NCBI RefSeq assembly: GCF_014297595.2 | Contig: NZ_CP060414.2 | Coordinates: forward strand, 2,418,001 to 2,482,000 | DNA length: 64,000 bases | DNA from: Neisseria musculi | Lineage (GTDB): Bacteria > Pseudomonadota > Gammaproteobacteria > Burkholderiales > Neisseriaceae | Direction of reading: 5' to 3' | In this document: piece by piece, positions 17,460 through 27,284 of the stretch | How positions within the stretch are numbered: the stretch's first letter is position 1 | Layout: each line of letters begins with the position of its first letter | Notes under the pieces: generated by a model | Seen by the model: the letters and a program-made list of their open reading frames with translations, nothing else | Told to the model about the DNA's origin: nothing | Database searches by the model: none | Program-made: the position numbers and the translations under genes

Positions 17460-18878
17460 ATGTCTGTTAAAGAAGTTGTCAAACTCATCGAAGAAAACGA
17501 AGCGCGCTTTGTAGATTTGCGCTTCACCGACACCAAAGGCAAGCAGCAGCATATTACCGTGCCTGCCCGCACCGTATTGGAAGACCCCGAAGAATGGTTT
17601 GAAGAAGGCCAGGCGTTTGACGGCTCTTCTATGGGCGGCTGGAAAGGTATCCAGGCTTCCGATATGCAGCTGCGCCCCGATGCCGCCACCGCCTATCTCG
17701 ATCCGTTTTACGATGATGCCACCGTGGTGGTTACCTGCGATGTTATCGACCCCGCAAACGGGCAGGGCTACGACCGCGACCCTCGGTCTATCGCCAAACG
17801 TGCCGAAGCCTATCTGAAATCTTCAGGCATCGGCGACACTGCTTATTTCGGCCCCGAACCCGAATTTTTCGTGTTTGACGGCATAGAATTTGAAACCGGC
17901 ATGGGCGGCACCCGCTACCAAATCCACAGCGAAGAAGCCGCTTGGAGCAGCGGCAAATCCTATGACGGTCAAAACACCGGCCACCGCCCTTTCGTGAAAG
18001 GCGGTTATCTGCCCGTTGCACCTGTGGATTCCGGTCAGGATTTGCGCTCTGCGATGGTAAACCTGCTCGAAGAAATCGGCATTCCCGTTGAAGTGCACCA
18101 TCATGAAGTGGCCACCGCCGGGCAGATGGAAATCGGCACCCGGTTCGACACGCTGGTGCGCCGTGCCGACCAGACCCAGGATATGAAATACATCATTCAC
18201 AATGTGGCCCACAATTTCGGCAAAACCGCCACCTTCATGCCCAAACCGATAATGGGCGATAACGGCAGCGGTATGCATGTACACCAGTCCATCTGGAAAG
18301 ACGGTCAAAACCTGTTTGCAGGCGATGGTTATGCCGGCCTTTCCGACACCGCTCTTTACTACATCGGCGGCATCATCAAACACGCCAAAGCCCTCAACGC
18401 CATCACCAACCCCTCGACCAATTCCTACAAACGCCTGGTGCCGCATTTCGAAGCCCCCACCAAGCTGGCTTATTCGGCCAAAAACCGTTCGGCATCTATC
18501 CGCATTCCGGCGGTGAACAGTGCCAAAGCCCGCCGTATCGAAGCGCGTTTCCCCGACCCGATGGCCAACCCTTATCTGGCTTTTGCCGCCCTGCTGATGG
18601 CCGGGCTTGACGGTATACAAAACAAAATCCACCCCGGCGATCCCGCCGATAAAAACCTTTATGATCTGCCGCCCGAAGAAGATGCGCTGGTGCCGACCGT
18701 TTGCGTCTCTCTGGAAGAAGCGTTGGAAGCATTGAAAGCCGACCACGAGTTTCTGACCCGCGGCGGCGTGTTCAGCAAAGACTGGATTGAGAGCTACATC
18801 GCGCTCAAAGAAGAAGATGTCAAGCGCATCCGTATGGCGCCGCACCCGCTGGAATTTGAAATGTATTATTCGCTGTAA
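17460..18878 (+). CDS. glnA: Glutamine synthetase, type I
   Basis: GlnA (472 residues) condenses ammonia and glutamate to glutamine using ATP. Visible features are the FDGSS(M)GGWKGI beta-grasp segment, [10 protein letters not shown], the [13 protein letters not shown] motif, [18 protein letters not shown] and the ATP-loop [13 protein letters not shown]. The adenylylation loop NLYDLPPEE is present with Tyr401, marking it as the GlnE-regulated (beta) class; GlnE is encoded at 2126-4822. AAGGAG lies six bases before the ATG. It stands alone, followed by a strong terminator. Confidence 0.98.
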   Translation: MSVKEVVKLIEENEARFVDLRFTDTKGKQQHITVPARTVLEDPEEWFEEGQAFDGSSMGGWKGIQASDMQLRPDAATAYLDPFYDDATVVVTCDVIDPANGQGYDRDPRSIAKRAEAYLKSSGIGDTAYFGPEPEFFVFDGIEFETGMGGTRYQIHSEEAAWSSGKSYDGQNTGHRPFVKGGYLPVAPVDSGQDLRSAMVNLLEEIGIPVEVHHHEVATAGQMEIGTRFDTLVRRADQTQDMKYIIHNVAHNFGKTATFMPKPIMGDNGSGMHVHQSIWKDGQNLFAGDGYAGLSDTALYYIGGIIKHAKALNAITNPSTNSYKRLVPHFEAPTKLAYSAKNRSASIRIPAVNSAKARRIEARFPDPMANPYLAFAALLMAGLDGIQNKIHPGDPADKNLYDLPPEEDALVPTVCVSLEEALEALKADHEFLTRGGVFSKDWIESYIALKEEDVKRIRMAPHPLEFEMYYSL

Positions 18879-18893
18879 CCACGGAAACGACCG

Positions 18894-18924
18894 CACCCCG
18901 CACCAAAAATGCGGGGTGTTTTTT
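18894..18924 (+). terminator. Rho-independent terminator of glnA
   Basis: CACCCCGCA and TGCGGGGTG form a perfect 9-bp stem with a 7-base loop, followed directly by six T residues, 15 bases after the glnA stop. Confidence 0.92.
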
Positions 18925-19650
18925 GTATGTGTGTGGCGTGGGTATGCCCCGCCCGGATCGGCAAACCCGGGCCGTCTGAAATACCGGAGCATGCCGTTTC
19001 CGCTTACCCGGAACGGTGCGGCAGGCAGGGGGGAGAAGGCGCACCTCTATCTAACTCCGTTGCAATAGGCTGCACGAAACCGATTCTGTGCCGCTTGGGC
19101 GGCTGGCAAAATCTTTTTAGGGCTGGGGCGCGGTAATGCGGTAACGAAAATAAAGTGGGCGCACCATACTTTCGGCATAATAGGGCTTCCCCGGTTAATA
19201 CGCTTGGCGCGCCCGCCTTTCCTATTCTTCAACCGCACACGCAGCGGGCTTATGGATGATTGGAATTTTTTTAAGACACTCCGCCCCGATGGGCGGTCGG
19301 CATTTGACGTATAGCTGCGGTGGGTTTGAAGGCAGGTGCGGGCAAGGGGCAGGGCTGTGAAGAAATAGGGCTGATAAGTTGAAACTGGGTTGAAAAAGTA
19401 TTTTATTTTGCCCCAAAGTCTGCATTTTCCTGCTTGCAGTGCCAAAGGCCGCAGCTGCTTTGTAACCATCCCGTTATGGTGTTTTACCGGATACAGAAAA
19501 TCCCGCCTTTGCCTGACAGAGTCCGGCAATATTGCACCGTTTGAAAAACAAAAGCGGCTATCCCGCAAAACACGCCGGTTTAGCGCATGCGGCTTCATGT
19601 ATCAGGTATATATTTCTTTTGAATGAGTGATTGGATTTCACCATAAAAAC
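18925..19650. other. Gene-free region between glnA and lpxA
   Basis: About 725 bp with no recognisable gene. It includes one plus-strand DUS (about 18970) and a TAACGAAAATAAAGTGGGCG stretch (from about 19142) like the inner part of the TATAGTGAA mini-elements. A 183-codon minus-strand frame covers much of it but looks unlike protein. Probably an accumulation of decayed repeats. Confidence 0.5.
19137..19168. repeat. Degraded half copy of the TATAGTGAA mini-element
   Basis: GCGGTAACGAAAATAAAGTG followed by GGCGCACCATA parallels GTAACGGAAATAAAG..TTCACTATA at 31628-31650 and 33313 onward. No partner end was found. Confidence 0.35.
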
Positions 19651-19651
19651 G

Positions 19652-19685
19652 CCCCTCAAACCGGTTAAGACCCCCGGTTGAGGGG
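19652..19685 (-). terminator. Terminator after lpxA (end of the envelope operon)
   Basis: Read on the minus strand, CCCCTCAACCGG and CCGGTTTGAGGGG form a stem followed by CGTTTTTAT, about 35 bases past the lpxA stop. Confidence 0.85.
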
Positions 19686-19718
19686 AAATATTTTTCAGAC
19701 GGCCTTTCTTCTCTTCTA

Positions 19719-20495
19719 TCAGCGGATAATCCCGCGCGAAGAAGTGTCGAAAAAGTTTTTAAACACTGCCAGCTCGGGCGCGGTTTCGGCCATTTTCAAC
19801 ACTTCGGCCTTGGCTTCTTCCAAACCCAAGCCTTGACGGTAGAGGATTTTATACACCTCTTTTACGCGGGCGATTTGTTCGGGCGAAAAACCGTTGCGGC
19901 GCATGCCTTCGCTGTTGAGGCCGGCCGGCTCGGCGCGGTAGCCCGAAGCCATCACATAGGGCGGTACGTCTTTATGCACGCCGGCGGCGAAAGCAGTCAT
20001 GGCATAATCGCCGATTTGGCAGAATTGGAACACCAGCGTGTAGCCGCCCAACACCACATAATCGCCGATGGTAACGTGCCCGGCCAGCGAGGCGTTGTTG
20101 GCGAAGATGGTGTGGCTGCCGATTACGCAGTCATGCGCCAGGTGCACATAGGCCATAATCCAGTTGTCGTCGCCGATACGGGTTTCGCCGATGCCGGTAA
20201 CGGTGCCGGTGTTGAAGGTGGTGAATTCGCGGATGGTGTTGCCGTTGCCGATAATCAGGCGGGTGGGTTCGCCGCGCCATTTTTTATCCTGCGGCTGGGC
20301 GCCGAGGCTGGCAAACTGGAAGATTTTGTTGTTTTCGCCGATGGTGGTGCAGCCTTCGATTACGGCATGCGGCCCGATTTCGGTGCCTGCGCCGATCTGC
20401 ACATTCGCGCCGATAACGGTGTAGGCGCCGATTTTAACGCCGGAGTCGAGTTCGGCTTTGGGGTCGATGAGGGCAGTGGGGTGGATGAAGCTCAT
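19719..20495 (-). CDS. lpxA: UDP-N-acetylglucosamine acyltransferase
   Basis: LpxA (258 residues) catalyses the first step of lipid A synthesis, moving a 3-hydroxyacyl chain from ACP to UDP-GlcNAc. Most of the protein is a left-handed beta-helix with hexapeptide repeats ([24 protein letters not shown]). The catalytic His lies in [16 protein letters not shown], and the [16 protein letters not shown] region is typical of the C-terminal helical part. It follows fabZ after a 65-bp gap containing an inverted DUS pair. No lpxB is present in this window. Confidence 0.97.
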   Translation of the reverse strand: MSFIHPTALIDPKAELDSGVKIGAYTVIGANVQIGAGTEIGPHAVIEGCTTIGENNKIFQFASLGAQPQDKKWRGEPTRLIIGNGNTIREFTTFNTGTVTGIGETRIGDDNWIMAYVHLAHDCVIGSHTIFANNASLAGHVTIGDYVVLGGYTLVFQFCQIGDYAMTAFAAGVHKDVPPYVMASGYRAEPAGLNSEGMRRNGFSPEQIARVKEVYKILYRQGLGLEEAKAEVLKMAETAPELAVFKNFFDTSSRGIIR

Positions 20496-20514
20496 GCGGG
20501 CTTTCCTTTATTGC

Positions 20515-20555
20515 AGGCCGTCTGAAAACTGCTTTTCGGGTTTCAGACGGCTTTG
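20515..20555. terminator. Inverted DUS pair between fabZ and lpxA
   Basis: AGGCCGTCTGAAAA and TTTCAGACGGCT face each other across the gap. It sits inside the operon, so it probably only lowers read-through or serves uptake. Confidence 0.4.
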
Positions 20556-20560
20556 GCAGA

Positions 20561-21016
20561 TTACTTACCGACTACGCGTTTGGCGCACATAATCACGGCT
20601 TCAACGGCAACTTGACCATCGACTTTGGCCACGGCGTTGAATTTGCCGATGCCGCGTTTGTTGGCAATCAGCTCCACTTCAAACACGAGCCGGTCGCCCG
20701 GAACCACTTGGCGTTTGAAGCGGGCATTATCGATGCCGGCGAAGAAAAAGAATTCGTCTTCTTTGCGGCCGCCTTCGCTCAAAATGGCCAATGTGCCGCA
20801 GGCCTGTGCCATCGCTTCGATAATCAGCACGCCCGGCATCACCGGCAGCTCGGGAAAGTGCCCCTGAAACTGCGGCTCGTTCATGGTAACGTTTTTAATC
20901 GCCGTGAGGCTTTTCATGCTCTCAAATGCAATGATGCGGTCTATCATCAGAAACGGATAGCGGTGAGGAATCAGTTTGTGGATGTCTTTGGCTTCGAGCG
21001 GGAGTCGGATTTCCAT
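20561..21016 (-). CDS. fabZ: 3-hydroxyacyl-ACP dehydratase FabZ
   Basis: FabZ (151 residues) dehydrates 3-hydroxyacyl-ACP in fatty acid elongation, competing with LpxA and LpxD for substrate. The hot-dog fold signature LIPHRYPFLMIDR is near residue 15, followed by the catalytic HFPELPVMPGVLIIEAMAQA helix with His and Glu. It lies 13 bases after lpxD and is translated with it. Confidence 0.97.
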   Translation of the reverse strand: MEIRLPLEAKDIHKLIPHRYPFLMIDRIIAFESMKSLTAIKNVTMNEPQFQGHFPELPVMPGVLIIEAMAQACGTLAILSEGGRKEDEFFFFAGIDNARFKRQVVPGDRLVFEVELIANKRGIGKFNAVAKVDGQVAVEAVIMCAKRVVGK

Positions 21017-21029
21017 GATGCGTTATTCC

Positions 21030-22076
21030 TTATTGATTATCGGCAGGCTTGGGTTCCAAAGCCTTTTCAAGTTGTTTGATGCGTTGGTTTATTTCGCTCA
21101 AGCGGCGGATGTGCACGGCGTTGCGCGCCCATTCTTTATGGGTCTGCATCGGATAGGGGCCGGCGATGTGTTGGCCGCTCTCTTTGATGCTGTGGGTAAT
21201 GTTGCTGCCGCCGCCGATGGTGGTTTTGTCGGCGATTTCGATGTGGCCCACCGTGCCGACACCGCCGCCGATAATGCAGTAGCTGCCGACAGTTACGCTG
21301 CCGGAAATACCGGTTTTGGCGGCAATCACGGTATGGCTGCCGATTTTGCAGTTGTGGCCGATTTGCACCTGGTTGTCGATTTTGGTGCCGTTGCCTACCA
21401 CGGTATCGCTCATCGCACCGCGGTCGATATTGCTGTTGGAGCCGATTTCCACATCATCGCCCAGCGTAACAGCGCCGGTTTGCGGAATTTTAAACCACGA
21501 ATCGCCCGCAAATGCCAAGCCGAAGCCGTCGGCACCGATAACCGCGCCGGAATGGATTTCCACACGGTTTCCCAACGTGCAGCCGTGGCAGATAACGGCG
21601 TTGGGGTGGATAACCACTTCGTTGCCCAATGTGCAGTTGTGTTCGATCACAGCTCCGGCCAGAATGCGGCAACCTTGGCCGAGCACGGTATCGGCGCCGA
21701 TATAGGCGTGCGCGCCGATTTCGCATCCGGCGGGAACGGTGGCACTTTCTTCGACAACGGCAGTCGGGTGGATGAGGCCGCTGGCTTTTTCAAGCGGCGA
21801 AAACAGCCGCGCCACTTTGGCAAAATAAAGATAAGGGTCTTGCGCCACAATCAGGTTGCGGCCTGCAAACTCATCGGCGGTTTGGGGCGACACAATCACA
21901 GCGCCTGCCGCGCTTTCGGTAACATCGGCTTTATATTTGGGGTTGGCCAAAAAGCTGATGTGCGCGGCAGACGCATCGGCCAGCGGTTTTACCGCACTGA
22001 CTGAAACATCGCTGCCGCGCCATGCTCCGCCCAGCTCGGCGGTAATTTGCGACAAGGTGTAAGAAACGGTATCCAT
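21030..22076 (-). CDS. lpxD: UDP-3-O-acyl-glucosamine N-acyltransferase
   Basis: LpxD (348 residues) adds the second 3-hydroxyacyl chain to the lipid A precursor. The N-terminal uridine-binding domain (about residues 1-100, with SFLANPKY) is followed by hexapeptide repeats forming a beta-helix (CEIGAHAYIGADTVLG). The catalytic His lies in the NKVQIGHNCKIG-like segment (here DNQVQIGHNCKIG). The C-terminal RRLSEINQRIKQLEKAL is a short coiled coil that may bind ACP. Confidence 0.97.
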   Translation of the reverse strand: MDTVSYTLSQITAELGGAWRGSDVSVSAVKPLADASAAHISFLANPKYKADVTESAAGAVIVSPQTADEFAGRNLIVAQDPYLYFAKVARLFSPLEKASGLIHPTAVVEESATVPAGCEIGAHAYIGADTVLGQGCRILAGAVIEHNCTLGNEVVIHPNAVICHGCTLGNRVEIHSGAVIGADGFGLAFAGDSWFKIPQTGAVTLGDDVEIGSNSNIDRGAMSDTVVGNGTKIDNQVQIGHNCKIGSHTVIAAKTGISGSVTVGSYCIIGGGVGTVGHIEIADKTTIGGGSNITHSIKESGQHIAGPYPMQTHKEWARNAVHIRRLSEINQRIKQLEKALEPKPADNQ

Positions 22077-22270
22077 TCAGAGGGCTGCCTTTGCGGTTGA
22101 AAAAGCCGGAGTTCCGGCAAAACGGTTTTCAGACGGCCTCTTGCTGTGTTGCACATCCATGCCTTTGAAAAGAGGCTGCCCTGTATATATTGATGCCGGC
22201 GGCCGGGTTGGGTTGCCTGAGCCTTATCTGCATTCGGGAGGGCTGGCGGGGTTTCGGTCGTCTGAAAGCA

Positions 22271-22780
22271 TTAACGGGCGTTCATGGCTTTGATAACGCG
22301 GTCGGTGATGTCGTATTTGCTGTTCACATAGATAACATCTTTCAAAATCAGGTCGTAACCTTCTTTTTTGGCCAAATCGATAATCACGCGGTTGGCGTTT
22401 TGCTGCAAGGCGGCAAATTCTTCGTTGCGGCGCAGGTTGTATTCTTCGGCTAATTTTTCTTGCTGCAGGCGGAATTTCTGCACCAATTCGCCGAGCTGGC
22501 GCACGGTTTTCTCGCGCTCGGCTTCGGTGAGTTTGTCTGAAGCAAGTTTTTTCTCCAAAGCCGCGCCTTCCTGTTGGATTTTTTGCAGGGTTTTATGTTT
22601 GCCGCTGAATTCTTTTTCCAGCGTTTTTTGAATTCCCTGAGCCTGTTTTGATTCTTGATACAGCCGTTCGGCATTGATAAAGCCGAGTTTCTGCACGCCT
22701 TCGGCGGCCGCGCTGCCCATCAGACCGAAGCCTAATACGGCAGCGGCACACCAGTATGCCCAATGTGGATTCCGGTTCAT
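22271..22780 (-). CDS. skp: Periplasmic chaperone Skp (OmpH family)
   Basis: A 169-residue chaperone that holds unfolded outer-membrane proteins and hands them to the BAM complex. It has a signal peptide (cleavage near GSAAA-EG), then LGFINAERLYQESKQAQ typical of OmpH, and a long charged helical region (about residues 55-120) that forms the tentacles. The ATG at 22780 follows AAGGA by eight bases; the open frame to 22846 lacks a signal. It directly follows bamA. Confidence 0.94.
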   Translation of the reverse strand: MNRNPHWAYWCAAAVLGFGLMGSAAAEGVQKLGFINAERLYQESKQAQGIQKTLEKEFSGKHKTLQKIQQEGAALEKKLASDKLTEAEREKTVRQLGELVQKFRLQQEKLAEEYNLRRNEEFAALQQNANRVIIDLAKKEGYDLILKDVIYVNSKYDITDRVIKAMNAR

Positions 22781-22855
22781 AATAAAGTCCTTTTTGCCCA
22801 TCGCTTGAAGCTGAAAAGGCACCACCCGGCGGCCGGGGTGTTTCATGCTTCAGGC

Positions 22856-25255
22856 TTAGAATGTGGTGCCCAGTTGGAACTGGAAGCGTTGGATTTCGTC
22901 GCCCTGTTTTTTCTTAATTGGATAAGCATAGCTGAATTTCATCGGACCCAGGGGCGACAGCCAAGTCAGTGCCGCGCCGGCGGAATAACGCAGCTCTTCT
23001 TTAAAGGTGGATTTATGGGCGGCACCCGCACCGTAAACGTTTTGGGTGGCACCGTTGGTGTAATAGGCATCGCTGCTGCTATCGTTATAGGTTTTGCCGT
23101 CCCACACGCTGCCTGCATCGGCAAACAGGCTCAAGCGCACGGTGCGGGAATCTTTGATGCCGGGCATCGGAAACAGCAATTCGGCGCTGACATTGGCTTT
23201 TTTATTGCCGCCGTAGCTGATCATGTCGCCGTAGCGGTCATACACTTTCGGACCGAGTGTGCCGCTTTCAAAGCCGCGGACCGAACCCAAACCGCCGCCG
23301 TAGAAGTTTTCAAAAAACGGCATTTCTTTGGTTTTGCCGTAACCGTTGCCGTAGCCCACTTCGCCGCCGAGCATCAGTGTGAGGTTTTTATTGAGCGGGA
23401 AAAACCAGGTTTGGTTGTGGGTTAGGGTGTAATATTGCAAATCGCTGCCGGGCAGGCCGATTTCGCCGTTTACGTTGGTGAGATAGCCCCGCGTGGGCCA
23501 CAAGGCATTGTCGGTTTTGTTTCGGCCCCAGCCGATATTGCCTTTGTAGATCCAGCCTTTGAATTTGCCGATACCGTTGGTGCCTTCGCCGTGTTCGTTG
23601 ATGAAGTCGCGATAGCGTTTGGGCGCGCCGTCATACGTATTTACCGTTAAATGCTCTGCCCCTAAGCCGAGATTGATCCGGTCGTATTCGGTAACCGGAA
23701 TGCCCATGCGCACGCCGGTGCCGAGAGTCGTGGTTTTATATTGCTGGGCACTGGAAGAAGACTCGCGCGGGTCGTAAACCCGGCCATAAAGATCGTAGCC
23801 CATGCTTACGCCATCGGGCGTGAAATACGGTTCTGTAAACGACAGTGAGGCACTTTGAGTGGTTTTACTGCGCGATACGCGCGCTGAAACGGATTTTCCT
23901 GTGCCGAACAGGTTGTCTTGAGCTACGCCTGCCGACAATACCAAACCGGTATCCTGCACCCAGCCCGCACTCAAATCAAGCGAGCCGGTGGAGCGTTCTT
24001 TAACCGACATATCCAAATCCACTTGATCGGGCGTGCCTTCTACGGGCTTGGCTTCAAACTGCACATCATCGAAATAACCCAACAGCTCCACGCGCTCTTT
24101 GGAGCGCTGCAGCTTGGAAACGTCATAGGGTGCGGCTTCCATCTGGCGCAGTTCGCGGCGCACCACTTCATCGCGGGTTTTGTTGTTGCCGGAAATATTG
24201 ATTTCGTTCACATAAACTTTGCGGCCGGGATCCACTGCAAGCACGAAATCCACTACGCCGGTTTCGGGATTGGGCACAGGCTGCACATTGATTTCGCTGA
24301 AAGCATAGCCTGCGCTGCCCATGGCCGTCTGCATCGCCTGCAGGCTCTCAACCATCTTCTGCCGCTCGTAGCGTTTTCCCTCTTTCATTTTCAGCATTTT
24401 ATACAGATTTTCTTTCGGCACTTCGCGGGTGTCGCCTTCAATCTGCACTTTACCCCAACGGTAACGCGGGCCTTCATGCACCTTCACATGAATGGTTTGG
24501 CGGGTTTTGTCTTCGTTGGTTTGGATATAGGTGTCGATGACGCGGGCTTCAAAATAACCGTTGTTTTGGTAGAAATCGGTTACTTTTTCCATATCTTGAG
24601 CAAATTTCTGCTCGTTGAAACGGTTGTTGAGGGTGAGCCAGCTCATGGCGCCGGTTTCGCTCAGCGACATTTGGCGGCGCAGTTTGCGGTCGGAATATTG
24701 TTCGTTGCCTTCAAATTCGATATCGGTAATTTTGGTGGTAGCACCCTCATCGATTTTCACATCGATGGCCACGCGGTTGCGCGCCAGTTTGCTGACGGTA
24801 GGGGTGATTTGCACCGACTGCTTGCCGCGGGTGATGTATTCCTGTTTCAAACCGGCCAGTGCTTCGTTGAGTCTGGCTTGGTTGAAGGGTTGCGATTGAA
24901 CCAAACCGAAGGCATCGAAGTTTTTCTTGATGGCTTCGTTTTGCAGCATTTTTGCGCCGGTGATATTGACGCTGCTGATGGTCGGGCGCTCCACCACGGT
25001 GAGCAGCACCTGATTGCCTGAGGTTTCTACGCGCACATCGTCAAAAAAGCCTGTGGCATAGAGATTTTTGATGATTTCTTCACCTTTCGCATCGGTGAAG
25101 TTATCGCCGATTTTCACGGGCAGATAGTTGAATACCGTGCTCGGTTCGGTGCGTTGCAGGCCTTCTACACGAATATCCTGAATGGTAAAGTCGGCCATAG
25201 CCAGCGGCGAGAAGCCTATCAACATCAAGGTTGCAGCAATCTGTTTCAATTTCAT
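22856..25255 (-). CDS. bamA: Outer membrane protein assembly factor BamA (Omp85)
   Basis: BamA (799 residues) inserts beta-barrel proteins into the outer membrane. It has a signal peptide (ending LAMA-DF), five POTRA domains (the first starting FTIQDIRVEGLQRTEP) to about residue 425, then a 16-strand barrel. The family motif VRGF occurs in GGGLGSVRGFESG, and the last residue is Phe (QLGTTF), the BAM recognition signal. The ATG at 25255 is three codons past the rseP stop; a TTG at 25267 is possible but less likely. Confidence 0.97.
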   Translation of the reverse strand: MKLKQIAATLMLIGFSPLAMADFTIQDIRVEGLQRTEPSTVFNYLPVKIGDNFTDAKGEEIIKNLYATGFFDDVRVETSGNQVLLTVVERPTISSVNITGAKMLQNEAIKKNFDAFGLVQSQPFNQARLNEALAGLKQEYITRGKQSVQITPTVSKLARNRVAIDVKIDEGATTKITDIEFEGNEQYSDRKLRRQMSLSETGAMSWLTLNNRFNEQKFAQDMEKVTDFYQNNGYFEARVIDTYIQTNEDKTRQTIHVKVHEGPRYRWGKVQIEGDTREVPKENLYKMLKMKEGKRYERQKMVESLQAMQTAMGSAGYAFSEINVQPVPNPETGVVDFVLAVDPGRKVYVNEINISGNNKTRDEVVRRELRQMEAAPYDVSKLQRSKERVELLGYFDDVQFEAKPVEGTPDQVDLDMSVKERSTGSLDLSAGWVQDTGLVLSAGVAQDNLFGTGKSVSARVSRSKTTQSASLSFTEPYFTPDGVSMGYDLYGRVYDPRESSSSAQQYKTTTLGTGVRMGIPVTEYDRINLGLGAEHLTVNTYDGAPKRYRDFINEHGEGTNGIGKFKGWIYKGNIGWGRNKTDNALWPTRGYLTNVNGEIGLPGSDLQYYTLTHNQTWFFPLNKNLTLMLGGEVGYGNGYGKTKEMPFFENFYGGGLGSVRGFESGTLGPKVYDRYGDMISYGGNKKANVSAELLFPMPGIKDSRTVRLSLFADAGSVWDGKTYNDSSSDAYYTNGATQNVYGAGAAHKSTFKEELRYSAGAALTWLSPLGPMKFSYAYPIKKKQGDEIQRFQFQLGTTF

Positions 25256-25259
25256 AACA

Positions 25260-26600
25260 TTATCCAAACAAACGGGTTATATCGTTAAAGAAAGCCACCA
25301 TCATCAGCATCAGCATGAGGGCAAGGCCGAAGCGCAGGCCGGCGGCCTGTATGCGCCCGCTCAGCGGTTTTCCGCGTATCCATTCGGCGGCATAATACAC
25401 TAAATGCCCGCCGTCCAAAACCGGAATGGGCAATAAATTCATGATTCCTAAGCTGATACTGACCAGCGCGAGAAATTCGACATAACTTTGCAGGCCGTAT
25501 GAAGCGGTTTTGCCCGCTACATCGGCAATGGTTATCGGGCCGGAAATATGGCTCAAAGATGCTTGTCCGGTCAATAATTTACCGAAGAATTTCACCATCA
25601 TGGCCGAATAATCCGCAGTTTTCTGCCAGCCCATCCCAAAGGCTTGTGCTACCGTGGGGGTGTATTGGCGGCGGATTTTTTCTGTCCATGCTTCATCGCT
25701 TTGCGGCGCAACGCCTGCTTTGCCGATTAAGGTGTGGTCGGGCAATTCTTCCGAGTTGGGGCGCAGGCGGGTTTCAAATGTTTGGCCGTTGCGCAGATAT
25801 TGTATGGTCAGGCTTTTGCCGGGGCTTTGGCGGAACAGCGACGACCAGTCCGACCAGTAATGCAGCCGTTTGCCGTCTGCGGTCACCAGCGTGTCGCCTT
25901 TTTTCAGCCCTGCGGTGGCGGCCGGGCTGCCCGGCAGCACTTCGGCCAATGTGTTGGTGATTTTAAACGGCAAGAGGCCGATATGCCCCTGCTGTTTGAC
26001 CACCTGCCCGGCATCTGCGGTGCCGGCAATGTTGATGGTGCGCACGGCATTTCGACCGTTTTGGGTTTCCACTGCCACATTCACTTCGGCCGATTCGAGA
26101 TTGAGCACGATTTCGTTGCGGGCGGCCGACCAATCGTTCACCGCCACGCCATTAACCGACACAATCTTGTCACCCGGAACGAAGCCCGCGCGGGCGGCGA
26201 TGCTGGCCGGCTCCACTGTGCCCACATACGGGCGCAACTCGGTGATGCCCATCGAAAAACTCAGCCCGAACAACAACACTGCCAGCAGCAGATTGGTGAG
26301 CGGGCCGGCCGCTACGATGGCGATGCGTTTGGCGGGGTGTTGTTTGTCGAAAGCATAGGGCAGGTCGGCTTCGGCCACACCGCCTTCGCGGGTATCGACC
26401 ATTTTCACATAGCCGCCCAGCGGTATCGGTGCGATGCACCATTCGGTGTCGCCACGCTTTTTCTTTAAAAAAGGTTTGCCGAAGCCGACCGAAAAGCGCA
26501 GCACTTTCACGCCGCACAAGCGCGCCACGATATAGTGGCCGAACTCGTGCAGGCTGACCAAAATCAGAATGGCAACGATAAAAGCAAGCAGTGTTTGCAA
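25260..26600 (-). CDS. rseP: Site-2 zinc metalloprotease RseP
   Basis: RseP (446 residues) is the inner-membrane protease that makes the second cut in anti-sigma factor RseA and clears signal peptides. The zinc-binding HEFGH is near residue 18, the third zinc ligand is in PVLDGGHL near the C-terminus, and PDZ-like domains lie between (for example [16 protein letters not shown] and [13 protein letters not shown]). A matching sigma-E/anti-sigma pair is encoded at 59718-60906, so this protease may act on it. It lies immediately before bamA. Confidence 0.96.
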   Translation of the reverse strand: MQTLLAFIVAILILVSLHEFGHYIVARLCGVKVLRFSVGFGKPFLKKKRGDTEWCIAPIPLGGYVKMVDTREGGVAEADLPYAFDKQHPAKRIAIVAAGPLTNLLLAVLLFGLSFSMGITELRPYVGTVEPASIAARAGFVPGDKIVSVNGVAVNDWSAARNEIVLNLESAEVNVAVETQNGRNAVRTINIAGTADAGQVVKQQGHIGLLPFKITNTLAEVLPGSPAATAGLKKGDTLVTADGKRLHYWSDWSSLFRQSPGKSLTIQYLRNGQTFETRLRPNSEELPDHTLIGKAGVAPQSDEAWTEKIRRQYTPTVAQAFGMGWQKTADYSAMMVKFFGKLLTGQASLSHISGPITIADVAGKTASYGLQSYVEFLALVSISLGIMNLLPIPVLDGGHLVYYAAEWIRGKPLSGRIQAAGLRFGLALMLMLMMVAFFNDITRLFG

Positions 26601-26675
26601 GAGAAACTCCCTGTTGATGGTGGTGTTTATGTTTTCAGACGGCCGGCCGTCTGAATATCTGCAGGCAGATTCCGT

Positions 26676-27263
26676 TTATTTCCGGCACGCCTCGCGCACG
26701 GCCCGTTTGGTTTTCGGCTCATCTCCCACTTCATAGAGCTTAATAAGCGGTCATACCTTCGGCATCGCTGTAGCCTCTGTAAATATCCGGGGGGTTGTTG
26801 CAAATCAGCAGTGCATAATCTGCGCCGGGCAGCGGCAGGCCGTGGCTGTCTCTAATAACGAACTGCTCGCCAAACGGGCCTGCTCCCGCGCGCGGTCTCA
26901 ATACCCAGCCTTCTGCCAGCATCGGGTGGTCGAAAGCGAAAACCGCCGTGCGCCCTTCTGAATCGGTGATGCCTTGAAATACATTTTTCTCCTCTTTAAC
27001 GAAAGGCGGTGTTTCGCTGCGGTGGGAAAGCGCATAAGGGTGATGAACAATCAACCCGCCGAAAAAAATCTTCCATTTGGAAACGGTAGCGGTATTTGCC
27101 CGAACTACACTTCGGCATCTGAAAAGTCTTCGATGATACGGAAGCTCCGAGGGCTTTTGCTGCTTTCGGTGCCGGCAGGATCCGGTGTGCCTGCGGTTGT
27201 TGCTGCGCATGCGGCAAGCATTGCCGGCATGAGGATAGAAGCCAATATTTTGAGTGTGGTCAT
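26676..27263 (-). pseudogene. Frameshifted lipoprotein with two GxTDxxGxT repeats
   Basis: From the ATG at 27263 the sequence encodes a lipoprotein signal (ASILMPAMLAAC) and continues to a TAG at 27105-27107. Recognisable protein continues in another frame (GKYRYRFQMEDFF), then past an A7/T7 run (27062-27068) in the third frame (GGLIVHHPYAL, VFQGITDSEGRTAVF, FVIRDSHGLPLPGADYALL, YRGYSDAEGMTAY). A third shift near 26743 would restore KLYEVGDEP and end at 26676. FQMEDFFGGLIVHHPYAL aligns with FVIRDSHGLPLPGADYAL (F...D..G......YAL), supporting the proposed frames. Function unknown. It sits between rseP and dxr. Confidence 0.65.
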
Positions 27264-27284
27264 GGTTTGCCTCTGCAGATAATT

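Noticed and set aside
19047-19598. 183-codon minus-strand frame as a gene
   Set aside because: No family features or start signal, composition unlike neighbours, overlaps a repeat fragment.
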